A stretch of 64,000 nucleotides of DNA, from assembly GCF_031599675.1 (NCBI RefSeq), contig NZ_CP134223.1, positions 3,658,001 through 3,722,000 of the forward strand, written 5' to 3'. Position numbers and translations under genes: made by a program. The notes below the pieces were generated by a model that saw only the letters and a list, made by a program, of their open reading frames with translations, made no database searches and was not told the DNA's origin. Shown here one piece after another: positions 33,777-41,461 of the stretch. Every line of letters begins with the position of its first letter. The first letter of the stretch is position 1. The stretch comes from Paenibacillus pedocola (GTDB lineage: Bacteria > Bacillota > Bacilli > Paenibacillales > Paenibacillaceae).

Positions 33777-35096
33777 TTATACTAAAGTTTCAACAAAAGC
33801 CTTGGCGAACGCCTGCTCCAAATCCTGAATCAAATCATCGGCATCCTCCAGCCCAATTGACAAACGGATCGTTTCCGGAGCAATTCCCGCCGCCGCCTGT
33901 TCCTCGGCATTCAGCTCGCCATGCGTCGTCTTCGGAGAATTAATGATCAGCGATCTCGCATCACCTACATTGGCATGATAACTGAACAATTCCACGGCGT
34001 TCAAAAAGCTTTTGAGCTGCTGCTCATTGCCCTTGAAGCCGAAGGTGAAAATCGAACCCGCACCTTTAGGAAAATACTTTTCCGCCAAGGCCTGATAGGG
34101 ATTACCTTCCGCCGCCGGATGGCTCACCCAGCTGACTTTATCACTCTTCTGGAGGTAATCGACAATCCGCAACGCATTCGACACCTGCTTGGATATCCGC
34201 TCCGACAAGGTTTCTGTCCCCTGAATCAACAGAAAGGCATCGAAGGGGCTAAGTGAAGCTCCAAAGTAAGCCAGATAGCTGAGCCGGACCCTCGCTGTAA
34301 AAGGGGCCTCCGGGAAAACCTCAAGAATGCTTCGCTCCCGCCCGCTCTCCTGATCCCTGAGTAAATACTGCGGCTCCTCCAGATGTGGGAACTTGCCGTT
34401 ATTCCAATTGAATTTGCCGTTCTCTACAATGACGCCGCCCAGCGTAGTGCCATGACCGCCGATAGCTTTGGTAGCAGAGTAAACGATAATATCGGCTCCA
34501 TGAGCAAAGGAATCGAACAAGTACGGTGTGCCAAAAGTGTTGTCGATCACAAGCGGAATACCCTGCTCATGCGCAACCTCGGCGATAGCCTCGATATCGA
34601 GTATGGTCGAATTCGGATTGCTGATACTTTCGATCAGAATCGCCTTCGTATCGCTCTTAATCGCGCTCTTGAAGGAAGCCGGATCATCCGAATCCTCCAC
34701 GAAATCCACATGTACCCCAAATCGTGGATACAGATGATTAAGTGCATCAAACGTACCCCCGTACAGCCGCGGAGTGGTCAAAATCCTGCCCCCGCCCTCC
34801 GCAAGATTAAGCAGCGTGTAGGCCACCGCAGCCATACCGGAGGCTACAGCTACCGCTCCCGTGCCCTTGTCCAGTGCGGCGAGCCGCTGTTCCAACACAG
34901 CAACCGTCGGATTGCCGATGCGGGTGTACAGATACCCGGCCTCCGTCATGCCGAATAATTTCTCTCCACGCTCCACGCTGCCCAGATCATAGGAGGCCGT
35001 CTGATAAATCGGTACAGCCACTGAATAATTATGCTCCCTTGAATCGTAACCGGCGCGTACCTTCAACGTGTCAAAACCCAGTTTCTTCTCAGCCAT
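33777..35096 (-). CDS. metY: O-acetylhomoserine sulfhydrylase (MetY-type PLP enzyme)
   Basis: 439 residues, the length of MetY (about 430) and longer than MetC/MetB. Cys/Met-metabolism PLP fold: SGMAAVAYTLLNLAEGGGRI, the loop with LIESISNPNSTILDIEAIAE, and the PLP Lys210 in VYSATKAIGGHGTT. MetY makes homocysteine from O-acetylhomoserine and sulfide, and also makes methionine directly with methanethiol. The latter reaction would capture the product of a methylthio-alkane reductase. It lies 25 bases after nifB and 35 before the lipoprotein gene, inside the operon. AAGGAG precedes ATG 35096. Confidence 0.93.
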   Translation of the reverse strand: MAEKKLGFDTLKVRAGYDSREHNYSVAVPIYQTASYDLGSVERGEKLFGMTEAGYLYTRIGNPTVAVLEQRLAALDKGTGAVAVASGMAAVAYTLLNLAEGGGRILTTPRLYGGTFDALNHLYPRFGVHVDFVEDSDDPASFKSAIKSDTKAILIESISNPNSTILDIEAIAEVAHEQGIPLVIDNTFGTPYLFDSFAHGADIIVYSATKAIGGHGTTLGGVIVENGKFNWNNGKFPHLEEPQYLLRDQESGRERSILEVFPEAPFTARVRLSYLAYFGASLSPFDAFLLIQGTETLSERISKQVSNALRIVDYLQKSDKVSWVSHPAAEGNPYQALAEKYFPKGAGSIFTFGFKGNEQQLKSFLNAVELFSYHANVGDARSLIINSPKTTHGELNAEEQAAAGIAPETIRLSIGLEDADDLIQDLEQAFAKAFVETLV

Positions 35097-35121
35097 CGTT
35101 CTCCTTCTCTCTCTTCTTTTT

Positions 35122-36435
35122 TTAATGAACGGCCCCCGATGAAAAATAAGACAGTAACCTTCCGTATTTCAATAGCAAGGTGTCAATCTCTTCCTTGGTC
35201 ACCACAGCAATAATCTCTGCTTTACGCAGGGTTTCCCGCGGCAGCGCGCCGATTCCTGAGCAGAACAGCATGCTGCAATCCCCCAGCAGATCTACCGTTT
35301 CCTTAAGAATAGTGTCAGGTTCAGATTCACCGCAGGCTGCCGTCCCGTTGCAGTACGCCTGGATCTTGCGGACGCCAAGCAGCCGGGAGGCTTCCCCGTC
35401 AACCTCATAGATCAGAAATTCCCTGGCATGCCCAAAATGCACATTCACCTTGCCGCCGCCTCTGGTCGCGACCGCTATCCTTGTTACTACGCCGCCGGAG
35501 CTGCTGCGCCCGCGCCGCTCCCGGCGGCTTTGTAGTTTGCTGTCCAGCCTTACCAGCTCCAGTTCCCGCTCCTGCGGAGAGTATACGGTCTGTTTGGTAA
35601 GAATCTCTTCCCCGATGCGATCCTCACCGAGCAGACCAACCGCATCGGCACGGCACTGGCGGCAGTGCCGCATGACCGGCATCAGGTCGGCAGAATCCTC
35701 TTGCACCTGTAGTGTCAGCCTGGGATCAGGCGGAACTCTTCCGTCCTGCTCAAAACGGCTGCCTGGTGAAATGATCAGGGGCATAATATTATGCGAGAAA
35801 GCCCCCGCTTTTTTTGCTGCCCGGGTCACCTCAAGCAGATGCCTGTCATTCACACCAGGAATCAGCACTGAATTGACTTTAACCTTAATACCCTGCGCCG
35901 CCGTTAAGCGGATTCCTTCTAGTTGCCGGGAGATCAGAATATCTGCCGCAGCTGCTCCCCGGTATGCCTTGCCCCGGTAGAATATCGAGTGATAGATTTG
36001 CCCGCCGATTCCAGGATCTACTGCATTCATCGTCACGGTGACATGCCGGATGCCGTATCCGGCAATTTCCTCCACATAGTCCGGAAGCTTAAGGCCATTC
36101 GTGCTGAGACAGAGCTGCACATCCGGCATGCCCTTAGACAGCAGCCGGAAGGTTTCTAAGGTCTGCACTGGATTGGCCAGCGGATCACCGGGCCCGGCTA
36201 TGCCGACAACCGTCAGCTGGGGCAGTACCTCCGCAGTCAGCTGCACTTTCCGGTACGCCTCCTCCGGGCTAAGCACCCGGCTGACCACGCCCGGGCGGCT
36301 TTCGCTCACACAATCGTATTTGATGTTGCAGTAGTTGCAGTTGATATTGCATTTCGGAGCCACCGCTACATGCATTCTGGCGAAAACCTCATGCGCCAGT
36401 TCGTCGTAGCAGGGATGCCGCTGAACATCCGCCAA
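35122..36435 (-). CDS. NifB-type radical SAM cofactor synthase with C-terminal NifX-like domain; candidate MarB
   Basis: 437 residues. The NifB N-terminus HPCYDEL is followed by MHVAVAPKCNINCNYCN with the SAM cluster Cys29, Cys33 and Cys36, and KYDCVSESRPGVVS. GIAGPGDPLANPVQTLETF is the SAM-binding region. HCRQCRADAVGLLGED carries ligands of a second cluster. From about residue 315 a NifX/NafY-like domain follows (IAVATRGGGKVNVHFGHARE). NifB fuses two [4Fe-4S] units and a carbide into NifB-co, the [8Fe-9S-C] precursor. I start at TTG 36435 (AGGAGGG, proper spacing); the longer frame would overlap nifH by 79 bases. Clearly NifB and not another radical SAM enzyme. Confidence 0.93.
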   Translation of the reverse strand: MADVQRHPCYDELAHEVFARMHVAVAPKCNINCNYCNIKYDCVSESRPGVVSRVLSPEEAYRKVQLTAEVLPQLTVVGIAGPGDPLANPVQTLETFRLLSKGMPDVQLCLSTNGLKLPDYVEEIAGYGIRHVTVTMNAVDPGIGGQIYHSIFYRGKAYRGAAAADILISRQLEGIRLTAAQGIKVKVNSVLIPGVNDRHLLEVTRAAKKAGAFSHNIMPLIISPGSRFEQDGRVPPDPRLTLQVQEDSADLMPVMRHCRQCRADAVGLLGEDRIGEEILTKQTVYSPQERELELVRLDSKLQSRRERRGRSSSGGVVTRIAVATRGGGKVNVHFGHAREFLIYEVDGEASRLLGVRKIQAYCNGTAACGESEPDTILKETVDLLGDCSMLFCSGIGALPRETLRKAEIIAVVTKEEIDTLLLKYGRLLSYFSSGAVH

Positions 36436-36464
36436 GCTGTTCCCTCCTCTCTTCAGCCCGTATG

Positions 36465-37343
36465 CTACAGATTTCCTGCTGCCGCCGGAGCAATCAGTCC
36501 GGACTCCAGCGCAACCAGCTGCTTGCCCCAATCCGCCGCCCACTGTCGCAGCTCATGGGTATCCAGCGGAGCTGGCACCTTCGATTCGGTATGCTCCGCG
36601 ATTCTTTGCGCAAGCCGCTGGTATACCTTTGCCTGCTCTGACTGGGGAGCCGCTTCTATCGTGGTTTTGCCCTGGAGCTCACTCTGGGTTACTGTTACGG
36701 AACGGGGGACATATTCCACCACCTGTGTGTCGGTCCGCTTCACGAAATCATCAACAATCTCCTTGGCATAGGGCGCATTGATTGAGTTGGCAATGACTCC
36801 GCCCAGCAGCGCCCCACCTTCCCTGGAATATTTCTGAATTCCCTTAAACAGGTTGTTAGCTGCATAGATGGCCATGAAATCCGCTGAGGTCACGGTATAA
36901 ACATGCTCAGCGATCCCTTCGCGCACCGGCACGGCAAATCCGCCGCACACCACATCGCCCAGCACATCATAAATTACAAAATCCAGATCCAACTCTTCGA
37001 ATACTCTTTGCTGCTTCAGCAGTGAAACCGACGTGATGATGCCGCGTCCGGCGCAGCCGACACCGGGTGCAGGTCCCCCTGCCTCTACGCAATAAATGCC
37101 GTTGAACCCTTCAAAGATTACATCTTGAGCCTTTACGGAATGACTGTCCCGCAGCGTATCTAGCACTGTCGGTATGTATTCTCCGCCGCGCAGGGTGTTC
37201 GTGGAATCGCTTTTCGGATCGCATCCGAACTGCATAACTTTATAGCCTGCTATAGATAGGGCCGCACTAATATTGGAAGTCGTTGTCGACTTGCCGATTC
37301 CCCCCTTGCCGTAAATCGCGATTTGCTTGATCTTTTTTGCCAT
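36465..37343 (-). CDS. NifH-type iron protein (nitrogenase-like reductase); candidate MarH
   Basis: 292 residues. Walker A GKGGIGKST (12-20), the cluster ligands Cys97 (GVGCAGRG) and Cys133 (DVVCGGFA), Arg100 (the ADP-ribosylation position in NifH) and QFGCDPKSDST. It should form a homodimer with a bridging [4Fe-4S] cluster and pass electrons, driven by ATP, to the D/K complex. The first 250 residues are very NifH-like; the C-terminal 40 are divergent. AAGGAG precedes ATG 37343. BchL and CfbC share the fold, but the nifB neighbour and D/K type point to the Nif/Vnf/Mar side. Confidence 0.93.
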   Translation of the reverse strand: MAKKIKQIAIYGKGGIGKSTTTSNISAALSIAGYKVMQFGCDPKSDSTNTLRGGEYIPTVLDTLRDSHSVKAQDVIFEGFNGIYCVEAGGPAPGVGCAGRGIITSVSLLKQQRVFEELDLDFVIYDVLGDVVCGGFAVPVREGIAEHVYTVTSADFMAIYAANNLFKGIQKYSREGGALLGGVIANSINAPYAKEIVDDFVKRTDTQVVEYVPRSVTVTQSELQGKTTIEAAPQSEQAKVYQRLAQRIAEHTESKVPAPLDTHELRQWAADWGKQLVALESGLIAPAAAGNL

Positions 37344-37371
37344 GTCTGATGCTCCTTTGCTGTTATTAGAA

Positions 37372-37731
37372 TTATTGCAGGATGGATTCCCGCCCCGACC
37401 TTAGAAATTGATTCAGCCGTCTGAGTGCCTGCTCGACTGGTGCCCGAACAGCCATCGCCACAATTCCATTTTCGTGCAGCAGCGCCTTCGCTCCAGGCCC
37501 GATCTGGCACACCAACACAATCGAACAATCGCTTAGAAGCTGCGCCTTGGCCTGCAGGCTTGACTCCTCATGTCCTCCTTGAGCTGTAGAATGCCATTCA
37601 CAGTTCCGGTCTTCAGTACAGCAGAACATCCCATCAGCTTCAAGCTCATAAATCAGGAACCGGTCACACCGCCCAAAATGCTGATCAATCATATAATCAT
37701 CCCCGCTGCCTACAGCAACTCTCCATGTCAC
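37372..37731 (-). CDS. NifX/NifY-like dinitrogenase iron-cofactor binding protein
   Basis: 119 residues. The fold signature WRVAVGSGDDYMIDQHFGRC matches the NifX/NafY/VnfX family (Pfam Nitro_FeMo-Co), as does FLIYEL. Such proteins bind NifB-co or the mature cofactor. Its Cys residues cluster around FCCTEDRNCEW and LLSDCSIVLVC. I take GTG 37731 as start because GGAGGGG is six bases upstream; ATG 37737 touches it. It is the first gene of the nine-gene operon and resembles the C-terminal domain of the nifB product. Confidence 0.85.
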   Translation of the reverse strand: MTWRVAVGSGDDYMIDQHFGRCDRFLIYELEADGMFCCTEDRNCEWHSTAQGGHEESSLQAKAQLLSDCSIVLVCQIGPGAKALLHENGIVAMAVRAPVEQALRRLNQFLRSGRESILQ

Positions 37732-37766
37732 TTCCATCCCCTCCCGCTGTTTCCAATACACAAAGA

Positions 37767-37833
37767 GGCCAAACCGCCACCTCTTAGGTGCCTATGGTTT
37801 GACCTCCGGATTGTGGTCCAGTCGGCCCAATCC
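37767..37833 (-). ncRNA. Structured 5' leader of the nitrogenase-like operon
   Basis: Two hairpins on the minus strand: GGATTG...CAATCC (37828-37833 with 37808-37813, inner GG/CC pairs) and GGTCAAACC...GGTTTGGCC (37796-37804 with 37767-37775) enclosing CACCT-AAG-AGGTG. The second stem is nine base pairs with one G-T pair and sits 36 bases before the first start codon, followed by TCTTTG. It may be a riboswitch-like or protein-binding leader, or only a stabilising stem. I could not match it to T-box, SAM, or cobalamin classes. Confidence 0.4.
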
Positions 37834-37890
37834 TGTGGTAGCTGTATATTCTCCTGATGTCGTTAAGCGCTGTGGCAGCTGCAACAGTAT

Positions 37891-37906
37891 TGTGAGAAAA
37901 TTCACA
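37891..37906 (-). promoter_or_regulatory. Fnr-type site upstream of the nitrogenase-like operon
   Basis: TGTGA-GAAAAT-TCACA is a perfect match to the TGTGA-N6-TCACA consensus of the Fnr/Crp family. A TATACA (minus strand, 37843-37848) could be the -10, with a poor -35, which would put the site near -61.5, a standard activator position. Activation by Fnr under low oxygen suits an oxygen-labile enzyme. Confidence 0.6.
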
Positions 37907-37923
37907 TTCACTAATATAAGAAA

Positions 37924-37961
37924 AGGCCGGCACAGCATCGTACGGATGCTATTACCGGCCT
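37924..37961 (-). terminator. Terminator upstream of the operon
   Basis: AGGCCGG (37924-37930) pairs with CCGGCCT (37955-37961), with an inner AGCATC/GATGCT stem; TTTTCTTATA follows on the minus strand. It ends the transcript of the small gene at 38079-38297 and insulates the operon. It could also act as an attenuator if transcription starts further upstream. Confidence 0.75.
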
Positions 37962-38078
37962 GCGGTTAACCGCTCAGCTAATCTAACAAATACCAATTGA
38001 TTTACTTTGTATTAATATACCTAACACACTGCTAAAGATCAATCCCTTAAATCGTGAAGTTTATGTGATCAATTGAGC

Positions 38079-38297
38079 TTAATGACTCTCCAGGTGATCC
38101 AGCAGTCCGCCAAACAGCTCTTTAGCTTGCCTGGTGTATTTGCCCTTCTCCTTTTTCATGGAGGTATGGAGCAGAGCGGCGTGGCTGCTGGAAGAAAGCC
38201 TATGCACTTCTATGATTCGATCATGCTGGCCGCTGCCTTTAAATAGGATTCCAGCAGTTAATGCAACAGTGAGTAATAGTAGCATTTGATTTCTCAT
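38079..38297 (-). CDS. Small membrane or secreted protein, 72 residues
   Basis: Begins MRNQMLLLLTVALTAGILFK, a clear hydrophobic N-terminal segment (signal or anchor), then a hydrophilic, His/Ser/Lys-rich part (ILFKGSGQHDRIIEVHRLSS). No known family. AGAGGTGG precedes ATG 38297. A terminator (37924-37961) lies 118 bases past the stop. Confidence 0.6.
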   Translation of the reverse strand: MRNQMLLLLTVALTAGILFKGSGQHDRIIEVHRLSSSSHAALLHTSMKKEKGKYTRQAKELFGGLLDHLESH

Positions 38298-38422
38298 GAA
38301 TATCCACCTCTCAGCCAGAATAATGTTAAATCCTCTTATTCTAGGATGGCTGAGTAATAGCTATAGTATGCAGCCGCTGGCTTTGCTTAACTTCCGGCAG
38401 ACAGCCTCACTTGTTCATAGAG

Positions 38423-39025
38423 TTAATCCCTCGGCGGTTCTTCATGAACATCCGTATCAGGCAGGGTAGTCACCCAGCGTGTAAATTCAACGCTGAGCCC
38501 AGCCCTCGTCGGAGCACAGAGAAGCGGACCAGCCTGCACACCCGTCTTATACGGAAAGCGGGCAACACGAATCGTACGCCAAGGATGTATATCCGTTCTG
38601 GCTCTGAGGATAACGGCATCTTCTAAGCGTGAGGCACGGATGGTGATATTCTCTCCAGTCCATTCAGGTACAGGGGACAAGGACCAATCCGAGTATTCAT
38701 CCGTTACAACGGCACCGACATGCGGCACGCCATCATTTAGCTCAATTCCGGCCTTTATCCACTCTGTGGGGCTATGCCACAGCATAATCCCAGCCTGGTC
38801 ATATAACGCTGTAAGACTCCCGCTTGCAAAACTGACTTCAACCGCACACGAATCCTCCCAGGCGGCAAGCAGCGCGTGCCCGTTGTCATGCTGGAACTGA
38901 TACATTGTTTTCTCCCAATAATCACTGCCTTCTACTGCTTCAACAACCATGCTCCCGCCCTGCTCCATTATGGATTGCGGCTGATTGCTCCATACCCCAT
39001 CCTGCCAATTCACCGGCTTCTTCAT
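38423..39025 (-). CDS. DUF1349 family protein (concanavalin-like beta-sandwich)
   Basis: 200 residues. KTMYQFQHDNGHALLAAWED, DQAGIMLWHSPTEWIKAGIE and VVTDEYSDWSLSPVPEW are the typical strands of DUF1349, the YesU-like jelly-roll family related to glycoside-binding lectins. Function is uncertain; some members bind sugars or modify glycan fragments. GAAGGGG precedes ATG 39025. It shares orientation with the upstream MFS/ROK genes (57 bp gap), and so may belong to a sugar-related operon with them. Confidence 0.85.
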   Translation of the reverse strand: MKKPVNWQDGVWSNQPQSIMEQGGSMVVEAVEGSDYWEKTMYQFQHDNGHALLAAWEDSCAVEVSFASGSLTALYDQAGIMLWHSPTEWIKAGIELNDGVPHVGAVVTDEYSDWSLSPVPEWTGENITIRASRLEDAVILRARTDIHPWRTIRVARFPYKTGVQAGPLLCAPTRAGLSVEFTRWVTTLPDTDVHEEPPRD

Positions 39026-39082
39026 CTTACTGCACCCCTTCGTGTCAGACTCGTCAGAAATCGATTCCAGTTTAACCTTTTT

Positions 39083-40273
39083 TTATCTAAAATGCTGCAA
39101 TTTCTTTTTCATCAGCGTATTGATCTGCTCTGAGCTCATCAACATGACTACAATAAAGCCGATCATGGCGCCCGGCAGAATCATGAAGGTACTCCGTGCA
39201 GCAATCCACCCCAGCAGTGGCGGCAGGAAGGCCCCGCCTGTATAAGCCAGCGCCATCTGATAGCCCATAATTTTCTGGGAGTTCTCTTTGCCGAACCGGG
39301 CTGGAGTCTCATGCAGCATACAAGGGAAAATCGGTGCCGACCCCAGACCAACCAGAATAAAGCCAATTAACGAAAATACCGCCGGAAGCGGCAACGCCAG
39401 CACCACTGCACCTAACAGTGAAATCACCAGGCCTGCACGAATCAAAACACGGTTACTGTATTTAAAAGTAATGAATCCGGTAATCAGCCGCCCGGCAGTG
39501 ATTCCCCCGTAATAGAGTGAGACCCAGCCGGCGGCAGTTGCTGCAGACAGACCCTTGGCATTGACCAGAAAACTGCTCCCCCATAATCCAAGCGTTGCTT
39601 CAACGCCGCTATAGAACAGGAAGGTGATCATTGCCAGTTTTACGCCTTTGATCTTCAAAACATTGCGGTCCGTACCCGCGGGTTCAGCAGATTCTCCAGA
39701 TTTTGCCGCTTCCTGGCCAATATTCTCTGTTCTTTTCCATAAAGGCAAGGTTACAAACAGCAGGATCACTAATGCAAACTGAATCAGGCTGACTGTTAAA
39801 AAGCCTTTTCTCCAGGAATCTCCGTTCGAGATATAGCCAGACATAAGGATTGGACCGAGCATGGCACCGATTCCCCAGAAGCAGTGCAGCCAGCTCATAT
39901 GATGCGCTTTATAATGAGTCGCCACATAATTGTTCAGACCGGTATCAATGGAACCGGCTCCAAGTCCCAGCGGCAAAGCCAGCACAGCCAGCCAGATAAC
40001 AGAAGAGGAATATGAGAATCCCAATAACGCAAGAGCTGTTACAGCGACACTGATAAAAGTAACCTTGCCCGTGCCCAGACGCTGCAGCACAGCGCTGCTG
40101 GCCAAACTGGAGATAATCGTCCCCCCCACAACCACCATCGATAGCAGCCCCGCAGTTTCTACAGGTGCCCCGTAATCCAGCCGCATAATCGGCCAGGCTG
40201 CGCCAAGCATCGAATCCGGCAGTCCTAAGCTGATAAAGGCCAAATAAATTATGATTAGAAAGAATGTTGCCAT
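39083..40273 (-). CDS. Major facilitator superfamily transporter (FucP-like sugar group)
   Basis: 396 residues with 12 predicted helices in two halves. The N-terminal half has FFLIIIYLAFISLGLPDSML and GLGAGSIDTGLNNYVATHYK followed by HCFWGIGAMLGPILM, a pattern common to the FHS family and its FucP-like members. ATG 40273 is preceded by GGTGGGAG; a GTG four codons earlier is weaker. Only 12 bases separate it from the ROK regulator gene, which is therefore its likely regulator. The substrate is probably a sugar. Confidence 0.88.
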   Translation of the reverse strand: MATFFLIIIYLAFISLGLPDSMLGAAWPIMRLDYGAPVETAGLLSMVVVGGTIISSLASSAVLQRLGTGKVTFISVAVTALALLGFSYSSSVIWLAVLALPLGLGAGSIDTGLNNYVATHYKAHHMSWLHCFWGIGAMLGPILMSGYISNGDSWRKGFLTVSLIQFALVILLFVTLPLWKRTENIGQEAAKSGESAEPAGTDRNVLKIKGVKLAMITFLFYSGVEATLGLWGSSFLVNAKGLSAATAAGWVSLYYGGITAGRLITGFITFKYSNRVLIRAGLVISLLGAVVLALPLPAVFSLIGFILVGLGSAPIFPCMLHETPARFGKENSQKIMGYQMALAYTGGAFLPPLLGWIAARSTFMILPGAMIGFIVVMLMSSEQINTLMKKKLQHFR

Positions 40274-40285
40274 TTGATCTCCCAC

Positions 40286-41314
40286 CTACGTTTCAGATTT
40301 GGTTAATTGCAGGCCCGGTTCAAGTGTCCGAAGGGTCTGCACGATCATGCCCTGTAAATAGTCTGCCGTAAAATCTTCGGTCATCCGGATGTCCGGAACG
40401 GTACTGTCCGGTAAAAATAAGCTGCACTGATCAACTACCGAGCGCAGATGATGATCCGTTAAAAAGCTTCCGTAAAGCACCACAAGATCAGGATTCAGCA
40501 CACTGTTGACCGCAGCTGTCAGTTTGGCAATTGCTTCGGTAATCCGCTCGAACGAGGTAATCAGCGAGGGATCCCCCCACGGAATACCCAGCGGAATATT
40601 AGCTACCTCACCGGCGAAGCCCCGTTTGCCTTTATGCAGTCTGCCATTGATGTATATTCCTGCCCCCGGTCCAAAACGGTCCGGAAAATACATATACACT
40701 ACAGAAGATTCTCTGGTTTCCTGCAATCTGTTACAGTACCCGATGACTGCAGCATTAACATCGTTCTCCAGAACAACCGGTTTGCCGTAACGGTTCCTGA
40801 AGTGCTCTGTTACAGAAATGTCGCGCAGAGCGATATAGTCAGAGACCAGCATTTTCCCGTCGATCTCCGCTCCCGGCAGACCGAAACCTATCGCCTGTAT
40901 GGATGAATACTGCTGCATAGCCTCGTCAATCAGCGTTTCAAAGCTGCTAAGATCAATCCGGGTCACTGGTATACTTACATCTTGCAGGCGCCGGCCCGAC
41001 AAGGTGACGACCGTTCTGCGGATCTGAATCCCGCTATCCTCTTCATAAGGAAATAGAATCAGGCCCAGTGAATGTTCGTCGTTATATATGTATTGCTGAG
41101 CCGGCCTGCCCCCGCTGGAGGAAATCATGTCCCCCTCCCTCACTTCCTGCTGCTCCACCAAATATTGCAGCACTGTACCTACTGTAACAATGCTAAGCCC
41201 CGTGTTCTCGGCTATTAGGCGCTTCGTCGCCTGCCCCTGCTCTTTCAATTCTTTACGTACCAGATTAATATTCACTTCTCTGATAACCAGCGCATTGCCG
41301 CCAATATTTTTCAT
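40286..41314 (-). CDS. ROK-family transcriptional regulator (NagC/XylR type)
   Basis: 342 residues. Residues about 10-75 form a winged helix (LVRKELKEQGQATKRLIAEN, GLSIVTVGTVLQYLVEQQ). The rest is the ROK sugar-kinase-like fold: GFGLPGAEIDGKMLVSDYIA, LENDVNAAVIGYC and GAGIYINGRLHKGKRGFAGE. The usual zinc-binding cysteine motif of ROK proteins is not visible, so ligand binding may differ. ATG 41314 is chosen with GGGG eight bases upstream. A palindrome at 41339-41351 is its likely operator. It probably controls the MFS gene downstream. Confidence 0.88.
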   Translation of the reverse strand: MKNIGGNALVIREVNINLVRKELKEQGQATKRLIAENTGLSIVTVGTVLQYLVEQQEVREGDMISSSGGRPAQQYIYNDEHSLGLILFPYEEDSGIQIRRTVVTLSGRRLQDVSIPVTRIDLSSFETLIDEAMQQYSSIQAIGFGLPGAEIDGKMLVSDYIALRDISVTEHFRNRYGKPVVLENDVNAAVIGYCNRLQETRESSVVYMYFPDRFGPGAGIYINGRLHKGKRGFAGEVANIPLGIPWGDPSLITSFERITEAIAKLTAAVNSVLNPDLVVLYGSFLTDHHLRSVVDQCSLFLPDSTVPDIRMTEDFTADYLQGMIVQTLRTLEPGLQLTKSET

Positions 41315-41338
41315 CCTGTTCACCCCGCTTTATATAAT

Positions 41339-41351
41339 ACTTTATAAAAGT
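41339..41351. promoter_or_regulatory. Palindrome upstream of the ROK regulator
   Basis: ACTTT-ATA-AAAGT, a perfect five-base inverted repeat 25 bp before the ROK start codon, in an AT-rich stretch that also carries a TATAAT-like box. Likely autoregulatory operator. Confidence 0.4.
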
Positions 41352-41395
41352 GTTTTAATAAATAGGCGATTTTAACTTTTTCGAGTACATTTAAA

Positions 41396-41419
41396 AGCCC
41401 GGCAAATATCTGCCGGGCT
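41396..41419 (-). terminator. Terminator of the 2-oxoacid oxidoreductase operon
   Basis: AGCCCGGCA and TGCCGGGCT form a nine-base perfect stem around a six-base loop; TTTTAAATG follows on the minus strand. Confidence 0.9.
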
Positions 41420-41461
41420 GAGTTCAATATTATAGAGTTGCTAGTCTAATTGGCTTCCAGC

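Noticed and set aside
27933..37343. Chlorophyllide/protochlorophyllide reductase (BchLNB) or CfbCD
   Set aside because: Those systems need no NifB, and D has a cofactor-ligand Cys in the NifD Cys275 position. No tetrapyrrole genes are nearby.
27933..37731. A conventional molybdenum nitrogenase (nif) operon for N2 fixation
   Set aside because: No nifE, nifN or nifV; D and K are shorter than NifD/NifK; NifD Gln191, His195 and His442 have no equivalents; metY and an importer are embedded instead.
37767..37833. T-box leader (AGAGGTGGCGG resembles the GGTGG motif)
   Set aside because: The full GGGTGG-N-ACCGCG antiterminator sequence, a specifier loop and a terminator before the gene are missing.
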